Origin: Anatilimnocola floriformis
GTDB lineage: Bacteria > Planctomycetota > Planctomycetia > Pirellulales > Pirellulaceae
DNA: 64,000 nt
Assembly: GCF_024256385.1 (NCBI RefSeq)
Contig: NZ_JAMLFW010000001.1
Span: 1 to 64,000 of the forward strand
Direction: 5' to 3'
A program made the position numbers and the translations under genes. A model generated the notes under the pieces. It was not told where the DNA came from. It saw only the letters and a list, made by a program, of their open reading frames with translations, and ran no database searches. Shown here in pieces: positions 23,994 through 33,327 of the stretch. Position 1 is the first letter of the stretch. Each line of letters begins with the position of its first letter.

Positions 23994-26834
23994 ATGTCGG
24001 AAACGTTTGATCCCTATTACACCTGGCTCGGCATTCCTCCCGAAGAGCAGCCCGCGAACCACTATCGGCTGCTCGGCCTGCGGACGTTTGAGCCGAATGC
24101 CGACGTCATCTCGAACGCCGCTGATCAGCGGATGGCGCATTTGAAGACGTTGCAAACGGGCAAGCATTCAGCTGCGAGCCAAATGCTCCTCAACGAAGTC
24201 TCGAACGCGGCCGCTTGCTTGCTGACGGACAAGAAAGCGGCCTACGACGCCGCCCTTCACCAGCAGCAACAAGCCAGCGCTCCATTGCTGCAACCGGTTG
24301 CACCCGAAACGCCAGCCTTTGTCGCCGTCGCACCGCTCGGAGCCAATCGCCGCGGCGGTGCCAAGCCAGCTAAGGCATCTCCGTTTGCGAATCTGAATCT
24401 TCCGGTCGTTGCCGCAGCCGCAAGCGCTATCTTGGTTCTGGCCCTTGGCTTGATCATTCCTGCTCTTTCGAAAAAGCCCCCGACCGTTATCGCGCAACCT
24501 GCTGACGAAGACTCACAGCCCAGCGAACCGCCGGTTGAAAAGCCAATTGAAAAACCAATCGAGAAGCCCACAGAAAAACCGGTCGAATCGCCGGTCGTCA
24601 AACCGCCACCGGTAATCGTTGGTCCACCGTCACCAATGCCTCCACCCGTGGTCGTTCCACCAACCATTCCTCCAGCCGAACCCTCGAAAACCACTCCGGA
24701 GCCCACACCTCCGCCCACCGAGATCCCTTCACAACCGACCGATCCCGAACCCGAACCGGTTGCGGAAGAAAGTCCGAAACTTGCGATCCCGGACGAAGAG
24801 GCCATCACGGCTGCTCGAGCCGAAGTTCTGACCATGCACGGCGTGGAAGCCAAGGCCGCCACCAATCCCGATCTGAAAAAGTCACTTGCTCGCAAGATGC
24901 ACACGGAAGCCGCCACGGTCAAAGACCCTGCCGTCCGTTATCTGCTGTACGACAACGCTCGCAAGTTATTCGTCGGCGCCGGCGAAGTCCGCGCCGCTCA
25001 AGAAGCTGCGAAGGACATGGACAACGCGTATCGTTTCGACGATGCCGCGTACCGCGATTTGCTGGTCGCCACATTTACGGGCTTGTCCGATGCCCCGCTT
25101 CGGGAGCAGCATCGCCAGGATCTGGAAGACGATCTGGCCGTCGCGACCGATACGTATCTGCGCGACCTCGCCATCGAGCATGCCGATCAATGCTCGCTGC
25201 TGCGGTTGAAAGTCGTGGCCCGCTTGAACGATTTAGACCTGAAGAAGGCGGCCGGCGAGCAGCGAACCGTCGTGACGAAGCTCAAGAATGAATACTACGA
25301 ATACAAACGGGCCCTCACCACGTTGGAGACAATGCCCGAGAGTCTCGCCGCGAACTTGAGCGTCGGCAAGTATCTGTGCGGAATTGCCGGCGATTGGAAG
25401 GAAGGGCGGAAGTATTTGGCCGCGAGTGTCGTAGCATTGAAAACTGCCATCGACGCAGACCAATTGGCGGAAGAGGCGCCATACGCAGACGAGCCAGGCT
25501 TCGTCGCCGGCAATGAATGGTATGAGTTTTCCGTATCAAACAAGAGTAACGATTCCGAGTTGGTTAACATCGCCAAGCTGCGCGCGAAACACTGGTATTT
25601 GAATTCACGCGAAGGGTTGAGCGACGACAATCGCCGCTTGGCATCGAACCGGTTGCTGGACCTCGCCGACGTGCAGCCGCAGTTCGCGGTGGGCTCCGCT
25701 GCCGGTCTTGCGCCGACAAAGTCCATCTCGTCGGCAAAGGTCGGCGGCATGTATGGCCGCTTGCTCATTAACTCTCGAACGCAAGATGTTGTTCTGAATT
25801 ACTCGCCAGGAACCAACATCTTGCCCAAGCATCGTGATGTCTTGATTCCCGATCGCCTTCCGAACCAGAGAATACAAATCGTGCTGGAAGGATTTCTCGA
25901 AGTCAGAGCAGATGGCAAGTATGTCGTTCATCTGGACGGTGGACCGCCGACGGGGGGCGTGAACACGGTCTACATCGACAACCAGCGCTGGAAGGTGGGC
26001 CTAAATGGCAACAATTCCGATTCCCATACAGTCACGCTTACCAAAGGGGTTCACTCCATACGTTTCGAAATGGAGGGAGCGATCGGCGGCAAGTTTTCCG
26101 TCCGATTGCCCAAGGGCGCGCCCATAGGTCTGCAGGAGCCGTCCATTTACAGCATCAACAGCGACGTGATTGCGCTTCGCAAAGCAGCTTCGAAATCGTT
26201 CACGCTCGGCTCGTCGAATGCCACGATCGTTTCCAACCAATCGCAGCTGGCGGGTGGTACGCAAAAAGGACCGCAACCTGGGCGGGGATCCAATGAAAAC
26301 CCGACCGCTAAACTTTCCGCGGGCATAGACGCCGTAAAAGTCATTCCTGGCAGCATCTCCGGCGGCGGCGTGAATCTGCTGGACGGCTGGGAGTTCAAGA
26401 CGTCCAGCGCGATCATCGTCACCCACCTGGGAATTCTCGATTTGGCCAGCGATGGCCTGACCGCTGCGCATGAAGTTGCCATTTGGGATTTGGAAGACAA
26501 GACCAAGCCGCTCGCCCTGGAAATCATTCCTGAGGGCGAGAGAGCGCCATTGGCCGGCAACATCCGCATCGTTCCAACTCCCCGCGTCGAGCTCAAGGCG
26601 GACCACCACTACGCGATCGTGGCGCACTTCCCGGCTGGATCTTCCGACAGCACTGTCAGCCTCGGGAATCGCGCTGGTCTCACAATCGAATACAGTCCTC
26701 ACATCGAACCCATTGGCCGACGCTACTCGTTCCCTCACCAAGCCATGGCCTTCCCCGACAAACTCGGTGAGGGAGGCGATCATGCAACGATCGGCCCGAC
26801 TTTTAGGTACGAATTGCCGAAAGCCGGAAAATAG
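23994..26834 (+). CDS. Membrane-anchored protein with J-like N-terminus, PA14-like and DUF4082-like domains
   Basis: This is a protein of 946 residues, from ATG 23994 with GGAG about 15 and GAGG about 7 bases upstream. The N-terminus (YYTWLGIPPEEQPANHYRLLGL) is a planctomycete hallmark that resembles a J-domain. One membrane helix follows (about 140-162). Then comes a Pro/Lys/Glu repeat (EKPIEKPIEKPTEKPVESP) extending to about 260. A helical region lies at about 265-570. A PA14-like sugar-binding domain lies at about 600-710 (FLEVRADGKYVVHLDGG, TVTLTKGVHSIRFEME). A DUF4082-like beta-domain (LDGWEFKTSSAIIVTHLGILD) closes it. It is probably an envelope or stalk-like scaffold protein. The cytochrome-like gene begins 44 bases later and may be co-transcribed. 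Confidence 0.8.
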   Translation: MSETFDPYYTWLGIPPEEQPANHYRLLGLRTFEPNADVISNAADQRMAHLKTLQTGKHSAASQMLLNEVSNAAACLLTDKKAAYDAALHQQQQASAPLLQPVAPETPAFVAVAPLGANRRGGAKPAKASPFANLNLPVVAAAASAILVLALGLIIPALSKKPPTVIAQPADEDSQPSEPPVEKPIEKPIEKPTEKPVESPVVKPPPVIVGPPSPMPPPVVVPPTIPPAEPSKTTPEPTPPPTEIPSQPTDPEPEPVAEESPKLAIPDEEAITAARAEVLTMHGVEAKAATNPDLKKSLARKMHTEAATVKDPAVRYLLYDNARKLFVGAGEVRAAQEAAKDMDNAYRFDDAAYRDLLVATFTGLSDAPLREQHRQDLEDDLAVATDTYLRDLAIEHADQCSLLRLKVVARLNDLDLKKAAGEQRTVVTKLKNEYYEYKRALTTLETMPESLAANLSVGKYLCGIAGDWKEGRKYLAASVVALKTAIDADQLAEEAPYADEPGFVAGNEWYEFSVSNKSNDSELVNIAKLRAKHWYLNSREGLSDDNRRLASNRLLDLADVQPQFAVGSAAGLAPTKSISSAKVGGMYGRLLINSRTQDVVLNYSPGTNILPKHRDVLIPDRLPNQRIQIVLEGFLEVRADGKYVVHLDGGPPTGGVNTVYIDNQRWKVGLNGNNSDSHTVTLTKGVHSIRFEMEGAIGGKFSVRLPKGAPIGLQEPSIYSINSDVIALRKAASKSFTLGSSNATIVSNQSQLAGGTQKGPQPGRGSNENPTAKLSAGIDAVKVIPGSISGGGVNLLDGWEFKTSSAIIVTHLGILDLASDGLTAAHEVAIWDLEDKTKPLALEIIPEGERAPLAGNIRIVPTPRVELKADHHYAIVAHFPAGSSDSTVSLGNRAGLTIEYSPHIEPIGRRYSFPHQAMAFPDKLGEGGDHATIGPTFRYELPKAGK

Positions 26835-26878
26835 AAACCGCTTGACGAATGCGCCTGCCGCAATTGATAGTTCAACGT

Positions 26879-29800
26879 ATGAAAGACTCTCCTTTCCTAC
26901 GGCTGGCTCTTTGTTGCGGTGCACTTCTCTGCGCTGCGACGTCGCGCGCCGAAGAACTCCCTCCGCCAGCCGCCCGGCAGATTGATTTCGTCAAAGACGT
27001 CCAACCGATCCTGACGGCCAACTGCGTGAAGTGTCACGGGCCGCTGCTGCAGGAAGGGGAATATCGCGTTGATGTGCGCGAGATCGCGCTCACCAAAGGC
27101 GCTGCCTACGCGCCGAACATCATTCCGAAAAAAAGTGCCGAGAGCCCGCTGATTCAGTTCGTCGCCGGCCAGGTCGACGGCATGCTGATGCCAGCCAAGG
27201 GCGCGACACTGACCCGCGAACAAATCGGCGTGTTGCGGGCCTGGATCGATCAAGGCGCGAACTGGCCCGATTCGGCGGCGGGAAAGGTCGAGGACAAACT
27301 CGCCTGGTGGTCGCTGCAGCCGTTAAAGTCAGTACCGCTGCCGATGATCGTGGCCGCCAATCCGCTCGACACCTTCATTCGCGCAAAGCTTGCCGAGGAA
27401 AAGCTCCAGCCTTCGCCGCGGGCTGATCGGCGAGTGCTCATTCGCCGTTTGTATTTCGACCTCATCGGCTTGCCGCCCGCGCCGGCAGAGATTGATTCGT
27501 TTCTCACGAACCCCGCGCCGGATGCCTACGAACAACTCGTCGATCGCTTGCTGGCGTCGCCGCAGCATGGCGAGCGCTGGGCTCGTTACTGGATCGATAC
27601 GGCCCACTTCGCCGAAACGCATGGTCACGATCAAGATCGCATTCGCGAAAACGCTTGGCCGTATCGCGACTATTTGATTGCAGCTTTCAATCGCGACAAA
27701 CCGTATGGCCAGTTTGTGCGCGAGCAACTTGCCGGCGACGTGCTCGCTGCCGCCGATCCGCAGGCCACGGTCGCGCTCGGTTTTCTCGCGGCGGGGCCTT
27801 GGGACGAGAGCTCGCTTCGCGACATTCGCGAAGACACGCTCGATCGGCAAATCGCCCGCTACCTCGATCGCGACGACATGCTGGCCAGCGTGCTGAACAA
27901 TTTCTGCAGCCTGACCGTGCAGTGTGCCCGTTGTCACGATCACAAGTTCGATCCGATTCCACAAACGGACTACTACGCGCTGCAAGCAATCTTCGCCGGA
28001 GTAGAACGGGCCAATCGCACCTTCGATGCCGATCCCGCCGTTGCTCACAGACGACTGAAACTCAAAGAATACGAAGCAAAACTAACGAAACTCGATGCGC
28101 AGACGCGCGAAGAGTTGCTCAGCGAGCCAATTCAAACGCAAGTTGCAGCCTGGGAACGCGCCGTAGGCGAAAAACCACTGGCGTGGGAAGTGTGGAGCTC
28201 GGCCACGCTCGCCACGGCCGAAGGTTCACAACTGGCGAAGCAAGACGACGGTTCGTATCTCGCGTCGGGATCACGGCCAGAAAAAGAAACGTACACATTC
28301 ACTGGTTCGACGCCGCTGCGCGAGATCACGGCCGTTCGTTTGGAAGTGCTCGCCCACAACAGCCTGCCGCAGCAAGGACCAGGCCGACAGGACAACGGCA
28401 ATTTGCATTTGTCGGAGATCGAGATCTTTCTCGGCGACAATAAAACGCCGCTGCCAATCGCGCGTGCCGTGGCTGACTTCGATCAAGATGGCTGGGGAGT
28501 CGCGCGGGCCATTGATGGCAATCCCGCTACCGCTTGGGGCATCTATCCGCAGGTCGGCAAGAATCACGAAGCCGTCTTCGAATTGAAAGAGCCGCTGAAA
28601 ATCGCCGCCGATCAAACGCTGGTGGTGGTGCTCAAGCAACTCCACGGTGGCGGTCATTTGATCGGCAGGCCGCGACTATCGCTGACGAGCGCGAAGAATC
28701 CGTTGCGACTCAACCCGCTGCCACTGGAAGTTGCGAAAATCATCGCCATCCCAGTCACCGATCGCACACCTGCGCAGCGGCTCGAGATTGCTCTCTATCA
28801 ACAGCGCGAGCAACTGCGAATCGATCGCGAAGCATTGCCGAAGGCCAGCCTGGTTTACGCCGCCGCAGCCGACTTTACGCCCGATGGCAACTTGCGGCCG
28901 CCACCAGGGCCGCGGCCCATTCATGTGCTGAAGCGAGGTGAAATCACCAAGCCGGGCGAAGAAATCTTCCCCGGCGCGCTCTCTTGTTTGAAGCAGCTCC
29001 CCGCCAGATTCGAGTTGCAGGGCGCGACGCAGGAAAGTGCTCGTCGCGCTGCTCTCGCGGACTGGGTAACTCATCGCAACAATCCGCTCACGTGGCGATC
29101 GATCGTCAATCGCATCTGGCAACAGCACTTCGGCCGTGGCATTGTCAGCACGCCGAATGACTTCGGCCGGATGGGATCGCTGCCGACGCAACCGGAGTTG
29201 CTCGATTGGCTCGCGCTGCGACTGCGCGATTCCGATCAATCGCTGAAAGGCCTGCATCGATTGATCGTCACCAGCGAAACTTATCAACAAACATCGCAAG
29301 CCCAGCAGACGATTTCTGGACCGCGCAACGATCAAGCAGCAACGCGTGATGCCGACAATCAATGGCTGTGGCGAATGCAGCGGTCGCGACTCGATGCCGA
29401 ATGCATTCGCGATGCCGTGCTGACCATCTCAGGCCGTCTCGATCAGCGCATGCGCGGTCCCAGCGATCGGCAGTTCGATCTCAAGCCGGGCCGTCACGTG
29501 ACGCCGATCATCGACTACGGCCAGTTCGATCTCGATGGCCCAAAGGCGAGTCGGCGGAGCGTTTATCGTTTTCTGTTTCGCACGCTCCCCGATCCTTTCA
29601 TGGAAGCGCTCGATTGCCCGGCCGGCGATCAGATCATGCCGACCCGCACCAACAGCGTGACCGTGCAGCAATCGCTGGCGATGTGGAACGACGCTTTCAT
29701 TCTGCGCCAGGCCGAACATTTTGCGATGCGACTGGAACGTGCAGCGCCAAACACCGGCGAGCGTGTGCAACTGGCCACCCGCCTCGCGCTCGGCCGCAAA

Positions 29801-29908
29801 CCCACCGCGTCAGAGCAAACGCAATTCGCGGCCTACGCCGACAAATACGGCTTGGCTAACTTTTGCCGGCTGCTGTTCAATGCGAATGAATTTGTCTTCA
29901 TCGAATAA
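26879..29908 (+). CDS. PSCyt1 / DUF1549 / DUF1553 (PSD1) planctomycete cytochrome-like protein
   Basis: This is a protein of 1,009 residues; ATG 26879 begins the signal peptide ([16 protein letters not shown]). The PSCyt1 domain follows with a c-type heme motif Cys49-x-x-Cys52-His53 (NCVKCHGP). The PSCyt2/DUF1549 domain covers about 165-370 ([18 protein letters not shown]...[20 protein letters not shown]). A discoidin-like insertion lies at about 470-605. The PSD1/DUF1553 domain is C-terminal ([24 protein letters not shown] as its typical entry). These proteins are very abundant in Planctomycetes and are thought to act with sulfatases or glycan degradation. The usual downstream DUF1501 partner is absent here. 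Confidence 0.9.
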   Translation: MKDSPFLRLALCCGALLCAATSRAEELPPPAARQIDFVKDVQPILTANCVKCHGPLLQEGEYRVDVREIALTKGAAYAPNIIPKKSAESPLIQFVAGQVDGMLMPAKGATLTREQIGVLRAWIDQGANWPDSAAGKVEDKLAWWSLQPLKSVPLPMIVAANPLDTFIRAKLAEEKLQPSPRADRRVLIRRLYFDLIGLPPAPAEIDSFLTNPAPDAYEQLVDRLLASPQHGERWARYWIDTAHFAETHGHDQDRIRENAWPYRDYLIAAFNRDKPYGQFVREQLAGDVLAAADPQATVALGFLAAGPWDESSLRDIREDTLDRQIARYLDRDDMLASVLNNFCSLTVQCARCHDHKFDPIPQTDYYALQAIFAGVERANRTFDADPAVAHRRLKLKEYEAKLTKLDAQTREELLSEPIQTQVAAWERAVGEKPLAWEVWSSATLATAEGSQLAKQDDGSYLASGSRPEKETYTFTGSTPLREITAVRLEVLAHNSLPQQGPGRQDNGNLHLSEIEIFLGDNKTPLPIARAVADFDQDGWGVARAIDGNPATAWGIYPQVGKNHEAVFELKEPLKIAADQTLVVVLKQLHGGGHLIGRPRLSLTSAKNPLRLNPLPLEVAKIIAIPVTDRTPAQRLEIALYQQREQLRIDREALPKASLVYAAAADFTPDGNLRPPPGPRPIHVLKRGEITKPGEEIFPGALSCLKQLPARFELQGATQESARRAALADWVTHRNNPLTWRSIVNRIWQQHFGRGIVSTPNDFGRMGSLPTQPELLDWLALRLRDSDQSLKGLHRLIVTSETYQQTSQAQQTISGPRNDQAATRDADNQWLWRMQRSRLDAECIRDAVLTISGRLDQRMRGPSDRQFDLKPGRHVTPIIDYGQFDLDGPKASRRSVYRFLFRTLPDPFMEALDCPAGDQIMPTRTNSVTVQQSLAMWNDAFILRQAEHFAMRLERAAPNTGERVQLATRLALGRKPTASEQTQFAAYADKYGLANFCRLLFNANEFVFIE

Positions 29909-29929
29909 CGACCTTCTGAGGCGAAGAGC

Positions 29930-30916
29930 ATGTTCCGAAACGTGATGGCTGCGATGTTTCTGGCGGTACTCTCCAGTGTTGCCTGGAGTGCTGATAAACC
30001 AGTGAAGGTCTTCATTCTCGCCGGCCAATCGAACATGGAAGGGCACGGCATGATCGCTGCCGATGCCAAACGCAACGGCGGCCAGGGAAGCCTCGAGTTC
30101 GTTGTAAAGGAGCCGAGCACGGCGGCGAAGTTTGGTCATCTCGTCGACAAGAGCGGCAAATGGAATGTGCGCTCGGACGTCTGGATTTCGTATCTCGAGC
30201 GGAGCGGGCCGCTGACCGCTGGGTTCGGCGTGAAGCCGGATCGCATTGGCCCGGAGCTTGGCTTTGGTTGGGTGATCGGCAACGCGTTCGATGAACCGGT
30301 GCTGCTCATCAAATGTGCCTGGGGCGGTAAGAGCCTGGCCGTTGATTTTCGCCCACCCAGCGCCGGCAAGATTCCGTACTCGCAAGGTGAAAAGCAGGAC
30401 GCCGCCCTCGCCGCCGATCCGGCGATGGTCGGCAAATACTATCGCGAGATCCTGCGACTGACCAAAGAGACGCTGCCGAAAGTGAAGGAGCTCGTGCCGG
30501 GCTCGGATGGCAGCTACGAACTCGTCGGCTTCGGCTGGCATCAAGGTTGGAACGATCGGATCAACGACAAATTCAACGCCGAGTATGAAAGCAACATGGC
30601 CCATTTCATTCGCGACATGCGCAAGGATCTGGGCCGCCCCGGTTTACCGTTTGTAATTGCCGAAAGCGGCATGAATGGCCCGACGGAGACACATCCGCGA
30701 GCGTTGTCGCTGATGAAAGCTCAAGCCGCCGTCGCCAAACATCCTGAGTTTGTCGGCAACGTCGGCTTTGTGCCGACGCAGGCCTTCTGGCGCGATGCGG
30801 ACAAGTCGCCCAGCAATCAGGGCTATCACTGGAACACCAACGCCGAAACGTATTATTTAATCGGCGAAGGGATGGGGCAGGCGATGAAGCAGCTCTGCGG
30901 CAAGCAGGCCAAATGA
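29930..30916 (+). CDS. Sialate-O-acetylesterase-like (SASA, CE6-type) esterase
   Basis: This is a 328-residue secreted protein with signal peptide VMAAMFLAVLSSVAWSAD. It has the SASA (formerly DUF303) active-site motif ILAGQSNMEG with nucleophile Ser34. It also has GFGWHQGWND, which matches the usual WHQGxxD histidine/aspartate block. CE6 esterases remove acetyl groups from carbohydrates. The gene starts 21 bases after the cytochrome-like gene and very likely shares its transcript, so the pair is plausibly involved in breaking down acetylated glycans. The length is normal for the family. Confidence 0.85.
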   Translation: MFRNVMAAMFLAVLSSVAWSADKPVKVFILAGQSNMEGHGMIAADAKRNGGQGSLEFVVKEPSTAAKFGHLVDKSGKWNVRSDVWISYLERSGPLTAGFGVKPDRIGPELGFGWVIGNAFDEPVLLIKCAWGGKSLAVDFRPPSAGKIPYSQGEKQDAALAADPAMVGKYYREILRLTKETLPKVKELVPGSDGSYELVGFGWHQGWNDRINDKFNAEYESNMAHFIRDMRKDLGRPGLPFVIAESGMNGPTETHPRALSLMKAQAAVAKHPEFVGNVGFVPTQAFWRDADKSPSNQGYHWNTNAETYYLIGEGMGQAMKQLCGKQAK

Positions 30917-30917
30917 T

Positions 30918-31250
30918 TTACGATTTCGACGCCAGGAAAGTCATCTTCCGCGCCTGACCTGCGGCGCCAATGACGCGCAGCAGGCTCCGTTTGATCTCAT
31001 GCTCGCTGTTGCGAGCTTCGGCCACCGCAGCCAGTTCATTGGCGGGATTCGCCAGCGCGTCGCAATGGAGCGAGCGCGCCAGATCGGCGAGTTGCTGACT
31101 CTGGCGGGTGACTTCCTGCCAGTCGCGACGATCAGCCGCCGCGACAAGAGGCTCCAGCCAGCCAGGCAGCGAGTTCAGCGCGTTGAGCACGCGCGCGTTG
31201 TTGCTGGCCAGCTTTTGATTGACGTTTCCGAAGTCGCGCGGTGAAAGCAT
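30918..31250 (-). CDS. Small helical protein, unknown
   Basis: This is a 110-residue protein. I use ATG 31250 because the upstream extension to 31352 would translate the repeat element. The sequence is mostly helical and charged (LPGWLEPLVAAADRRDWQEVTRQSQQLADLARSLHCDALANPANELAAVAEARNS). It could be a histidine phosphotransfer-like four-helix protein, but no strong motif (such as HxxKG) is visible, so that is only a possibility. It ends 2 bases from the convergent esterase gene. Confidence 0.6.
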   Translation of the reverse strand: MLSPRDFGNVNQKLASNNARVLNALNSLPGWLEPLVAAADRRDWQEVTRQSQQLADLARSLHCDALANPANELAAVAEARNSEHEIKRSLLRVIGAAGQARKMTFLASKS

Positions 31251-31253
31251 GGG

Positions 31254-31375
31254 AAACGCAGAATGAAGAAGGCAGAATGCAGAATGAAAATGCGGAAACC
31301 AAATGTCAGAGGAGCAGCGAGAGGCAGATTTTGTTCTGCCTCCATTCTGCATTCTTCGTTCTGACTTCTGCGTTT
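31254..31375. repeat. MITE-like palindromic element filling an intergenic gap
   Basis: The 33-base arms at 31254-31286 and 31343-31375 match at 28 of 33 positions as inverted repeats. They consist of tandem GCAGAATGCAGAATG-type units. Inside them sits a perfect 8-bp hairpin, GAGGCAGA (31321-31328) with TCTGCCTC (31335-31342). The element almost exactly fills the gap between two minus-strand genes. Confidence 0.85.
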
Positions 31376-31377
31376 GA

Positions 31378-31716
31378 CTACGCGGCCAATCGTCGCGCAG
31401 CTGGGCGAGCCCGGCGGGCTTGTTCCATTTGCTGCAGAATGGCCGTGACCAGCGAGTCCATGGCAGCGTTGATCAACTTGCTGCGAAGCCTTTGGACGCC
31501 GGAACCTTCTTGTGCGATGAGTTTGTCGGCCTCTTGAGTGACGACGGCAGCCGCCCGAGCGCGGATGTAACCGCGGGCCTCGTGAGCGTCGAGCGTCATC
31601 AGGCGTTCGCACACGCGCTGATAAGTTGCAAGTCGGCTGCGCCCGGCGATGCGTTCGGCCAGGTGAGCGACTTTATCGGTAACAAGCCAATCGACCATCC
31701 ATTGTGTCAGACCCAT
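31378..31716 (-). CDS. Small helical protein, unknown
   Basis: This is a 112-residue protein from ATG 31716 (an alternative start lies at 31722). It is almost all helix (TQWMVDWLVTDKVAHLAERIAGRSRLATYQRVCERL; GVQRLRSKLINAAMDSLVTAILQQMEQARRARPAARR) and its C-terminus is very basic. No named domain is recognised. The gene lies upstream of the repeat and the 110-residue gene on the same strand, so the three could share a transcript. Confidence 0.6.
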   Translation of the reverse strand: MGLTQWMVDWLVTDKVAHLAERIAGRSRLATYQRVCERLMTLDAHEARGYIRARAAAVVTQEADKLIAQEGSGVQRLRSKLINAAMDSLVTAILQQMEQARRARPAARRLAA

Positions 31717-32153
31717 AACCACAATCCTTCCAAGCTAGGGGAGCTCTGGCGGCCAAGCGACGTTCGCCACGACGGGCCAGGCTCTAGTGAAATCCGTGCC
31801 TTGGTTGAAATCGAGTTTCGCGTGCCAGCAACTTGATGCAGTAGCCGAGTACGCCGGTTTGGTCTGGTTGGCGAATCTGGTGCTACGACTCGTTGGCGGG
31901 TGCTAGCGAGCCAGCGATCGCAGGGACTGCGGGGTTTTGGAGGTCTGGGAAGACCCTGTGATCATGGAATCGACGAAAATGCAAACAGAGCTAATCCAAG
32001 GCGGGCAGAAATCCGATACAAACCATGCCTCGGTACGCATCGTCGCGTTCCTTGCAACTGACCAAGTCGCCGCAGCCGGCAACCCTGCCCCAGCTCGCGC
32101 CCCTTGACCAGTCCGCAAGGTTTCCCTTACGCTCAGGTGCAGACAGAGTACAT
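31717..32153. other. Intergenic region left of the tRNA
   Basis: This 437-base stretch of host DNA holds no convincing gene. The only long frame through it (minus strand, ending at 31903) is the read-through extension of the element integrase described below. The tRNA promoter should be at its right end. Confidence 0.4.
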
Positions 32154-33057
32154 GGCGCTGTAGCCAAGTGGCTAAGGCAGCGGATTGCAAATCCGCCATC
32201 GTGAGTTCGACTCTCACCAGCGCCTCTTCATTATTCCCGTGACAGTTGACGACAGGCGGTGACAAGTACCGCTCAGATATAGCCTTAGAGTTCACGGGCT
32301 CTAAGCTATCTGGAAACTGGCAGTTCGTGTCAAATGTGACAACCTGTGCCAGGAAATGCCCCTCTGAGACACACTCTTGTGTCAAATTTTGTGTCAAAAG
32401 CGCGGGCAGCGCTGGCAACTTCTCAACAGCCGCTGCGCCGTCGTTTTCTTCAATTTTCGCGTAAGTATCCAGCGTCAGCGTAATGCTCGAATGCCGCGCG
32501 AGCGTCTGAGCAACCTTCGCCGGGACGCCAGCCCGCGCCAGGCCGGAAATGAATGTGTTGCGCAGGGCATGGAAGTCCAGCACTTTGCCCGCAGCATCGA
32601 CATCAGAAAGGCCGGCGGCGTGCAGATCGGCCCTGAGCATTGCTGCGGCGTGGTTCGACCAGCTTCCTGGCCAGAGAAGCCCTTCGCGACCGGGAAGCCA
32701 AGCCCGCAGGATCGCGACAAGATCGCGGCGCAGGGGCTGGCGATCATTCTCCCGCCGTTTGCTGTGGGCGGCCTTAACCGCCACCGCTGCCGCTTCAAGA
32801 TCGAAGGATTCAGGCAGCAGGCTTTTGAGTTCGGATGCTCGCAGGCCGGTGCTAACCGCGACGAGATAGAGCATCACCCTATCTTCGCCGGACAGGCAGC
32901 GATAAACAGGCGCGGTGAGAGTGGCTTCAATCAGCTTGGCGAAGTCGTCCGCGCTGCACGGCCGGCGCTCGCGGGCTTCATCGGTTTCGGCATTCAATGG
33001 CGAGAAATGCGCCATCGGGTTTACTTCGGCGCGGCCGTCAGTCACCAGCCAGGCCAT
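31903..33057 (-). CDS. Tyrosine recombinase/integrase, N-terminally truncated, reading through attL into host DNA
   Basis: The catalytic domain is complete: Arg73 (TGLRASE), His163-x-x-Arg166 (HALRNTF), His189 (LARHSS) and nucleophile Tyr199 (LDTYAKI). The protein begins inside what should be the core-binding domain. Sequence just upstream is still integrase-like in the same frame (KTSNYYARDFKSF) but is closed by a stop near 33145 and has no ATG, so the N-terminal domain is missing. Past residue about 275 the frame crosses the attL core (RVELTMADLQS) and antisense tRNA, then host DNA to 31903. That last part is not native sequence. Recombinase activity is doubtful without the N-terminal domain. 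Confidence 0.8.
   Translation of the reverse strand: MAWLVTDGRAEVNPMAHFSPLNAETDEARERRPCSADDFAKLIEATLTAPVYRCLSGEDRVMLYLVAVSTGLRASELKSLLPESFDLEAAAVAVKAAHSKRRENDRQPLRRDLVAILRAWLPGREGLLWPGSWSNHAAAMLRADLHAAGLSDVDAAGKVLDFHALRNTFISGLARAGVPAKVAQTLARHSSITLTLDTYAKIEENDGAAAVEKLPALPALLTQNLTQECVSEGHFLAQVVTFDTNCQFPDSLEPVNSKAISERYLSPPVVNCHGNNEEALVRVELTMADLQSAALATWLQRHVLCLHLSVRETLRTGQGARAGAGLPAAATWSVARNATMRTEAWFVSDFCPPWISSVCIFVDSMITGSSQTSKTPQSLRSLAR
32104..32133 (+). promoter_or_regulatory. Possible tRNA-Cys promoter
   Basis: TTGACC (32104-32109) and TACGCT (32128-32133) are spaced 18 bases apart, 20 bases before the tRNA. The -10 hexamer is a poor match to consensus. Confidence 0.35.
32154..32225 (+). tRNA. 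tRNA-Cys (GCA anticodon)
   Basis: The cloverleaf closes fully. The acceptor stem GGCGCTG pairs with CAGCGCC, and the discriminator base is T, as in most tRNA-Cys. The anticodon stem GCGGA/TCCGC encloses TTGCAAA with anticodon GCA. The T-stem GTGAG/CTCAC encloses TTCGACT. CCA is not encoded. The 3' part of the gene is the left attachment core of an integrated element. Confidence 0.97.
32183..32228. repeat. attL core, 46-bp direct repeat
   Basis: This copy covers the tRNA anticodon-loop-to-3'-end part and 3 extra bases. It is identical to 45332-45377 at all 46 positions; the bases just outside differ. It is oriented so that the tRNA remains whole. Confidence 0.95.
32328..32397. promoter_or_regulatory. 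Candidate integrase arm sites, left side
   Basis: GTGTCAAAT (32328-32336) and GTGTCAAATTTTGTGTCAA (32379-32397) lie within 170 bases of the core. The 19-mer occurs again, identically, near the right core. Repeated short sites flanking a core are typical of arm-type binding sites of tyrosine integrases. They lie inside the integrase coding frame. Confidence 0.6.
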
Positions 33058-33327
33058 GAACGACTTGAAGTCGCGAGCGTAATAGTTGCTCGTCTTGATT
33101 CCGAAGGCCTTGTCAAACGGTTTTGAGATTCTTGGGTTTTACGGCAGATCGGGCGGAAAATTCGGAAGTCTTGGACTTTTCCGGGAAGTCGGTTGCCTCA
33201 GTTGTTCCGATTTCAATCATACCGCAAGCGGCAACGATTCCGCGTCCTAGTCGGCCTAAAGTTGAGGTGCGATTAGCTGCACCCGATAAGAACTTTGCGG
33301 GCATCAAATAACCTTGGGAGAAACTCA

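Noticed and set aside
31903-32182. C-terminal ~95 residues of the integrase frame as native protein
   Set aside because: They are translated from the antisense of the tRNA and from host DNA; the composition is unlike the rest and the native continuation is found at the other end of the element.
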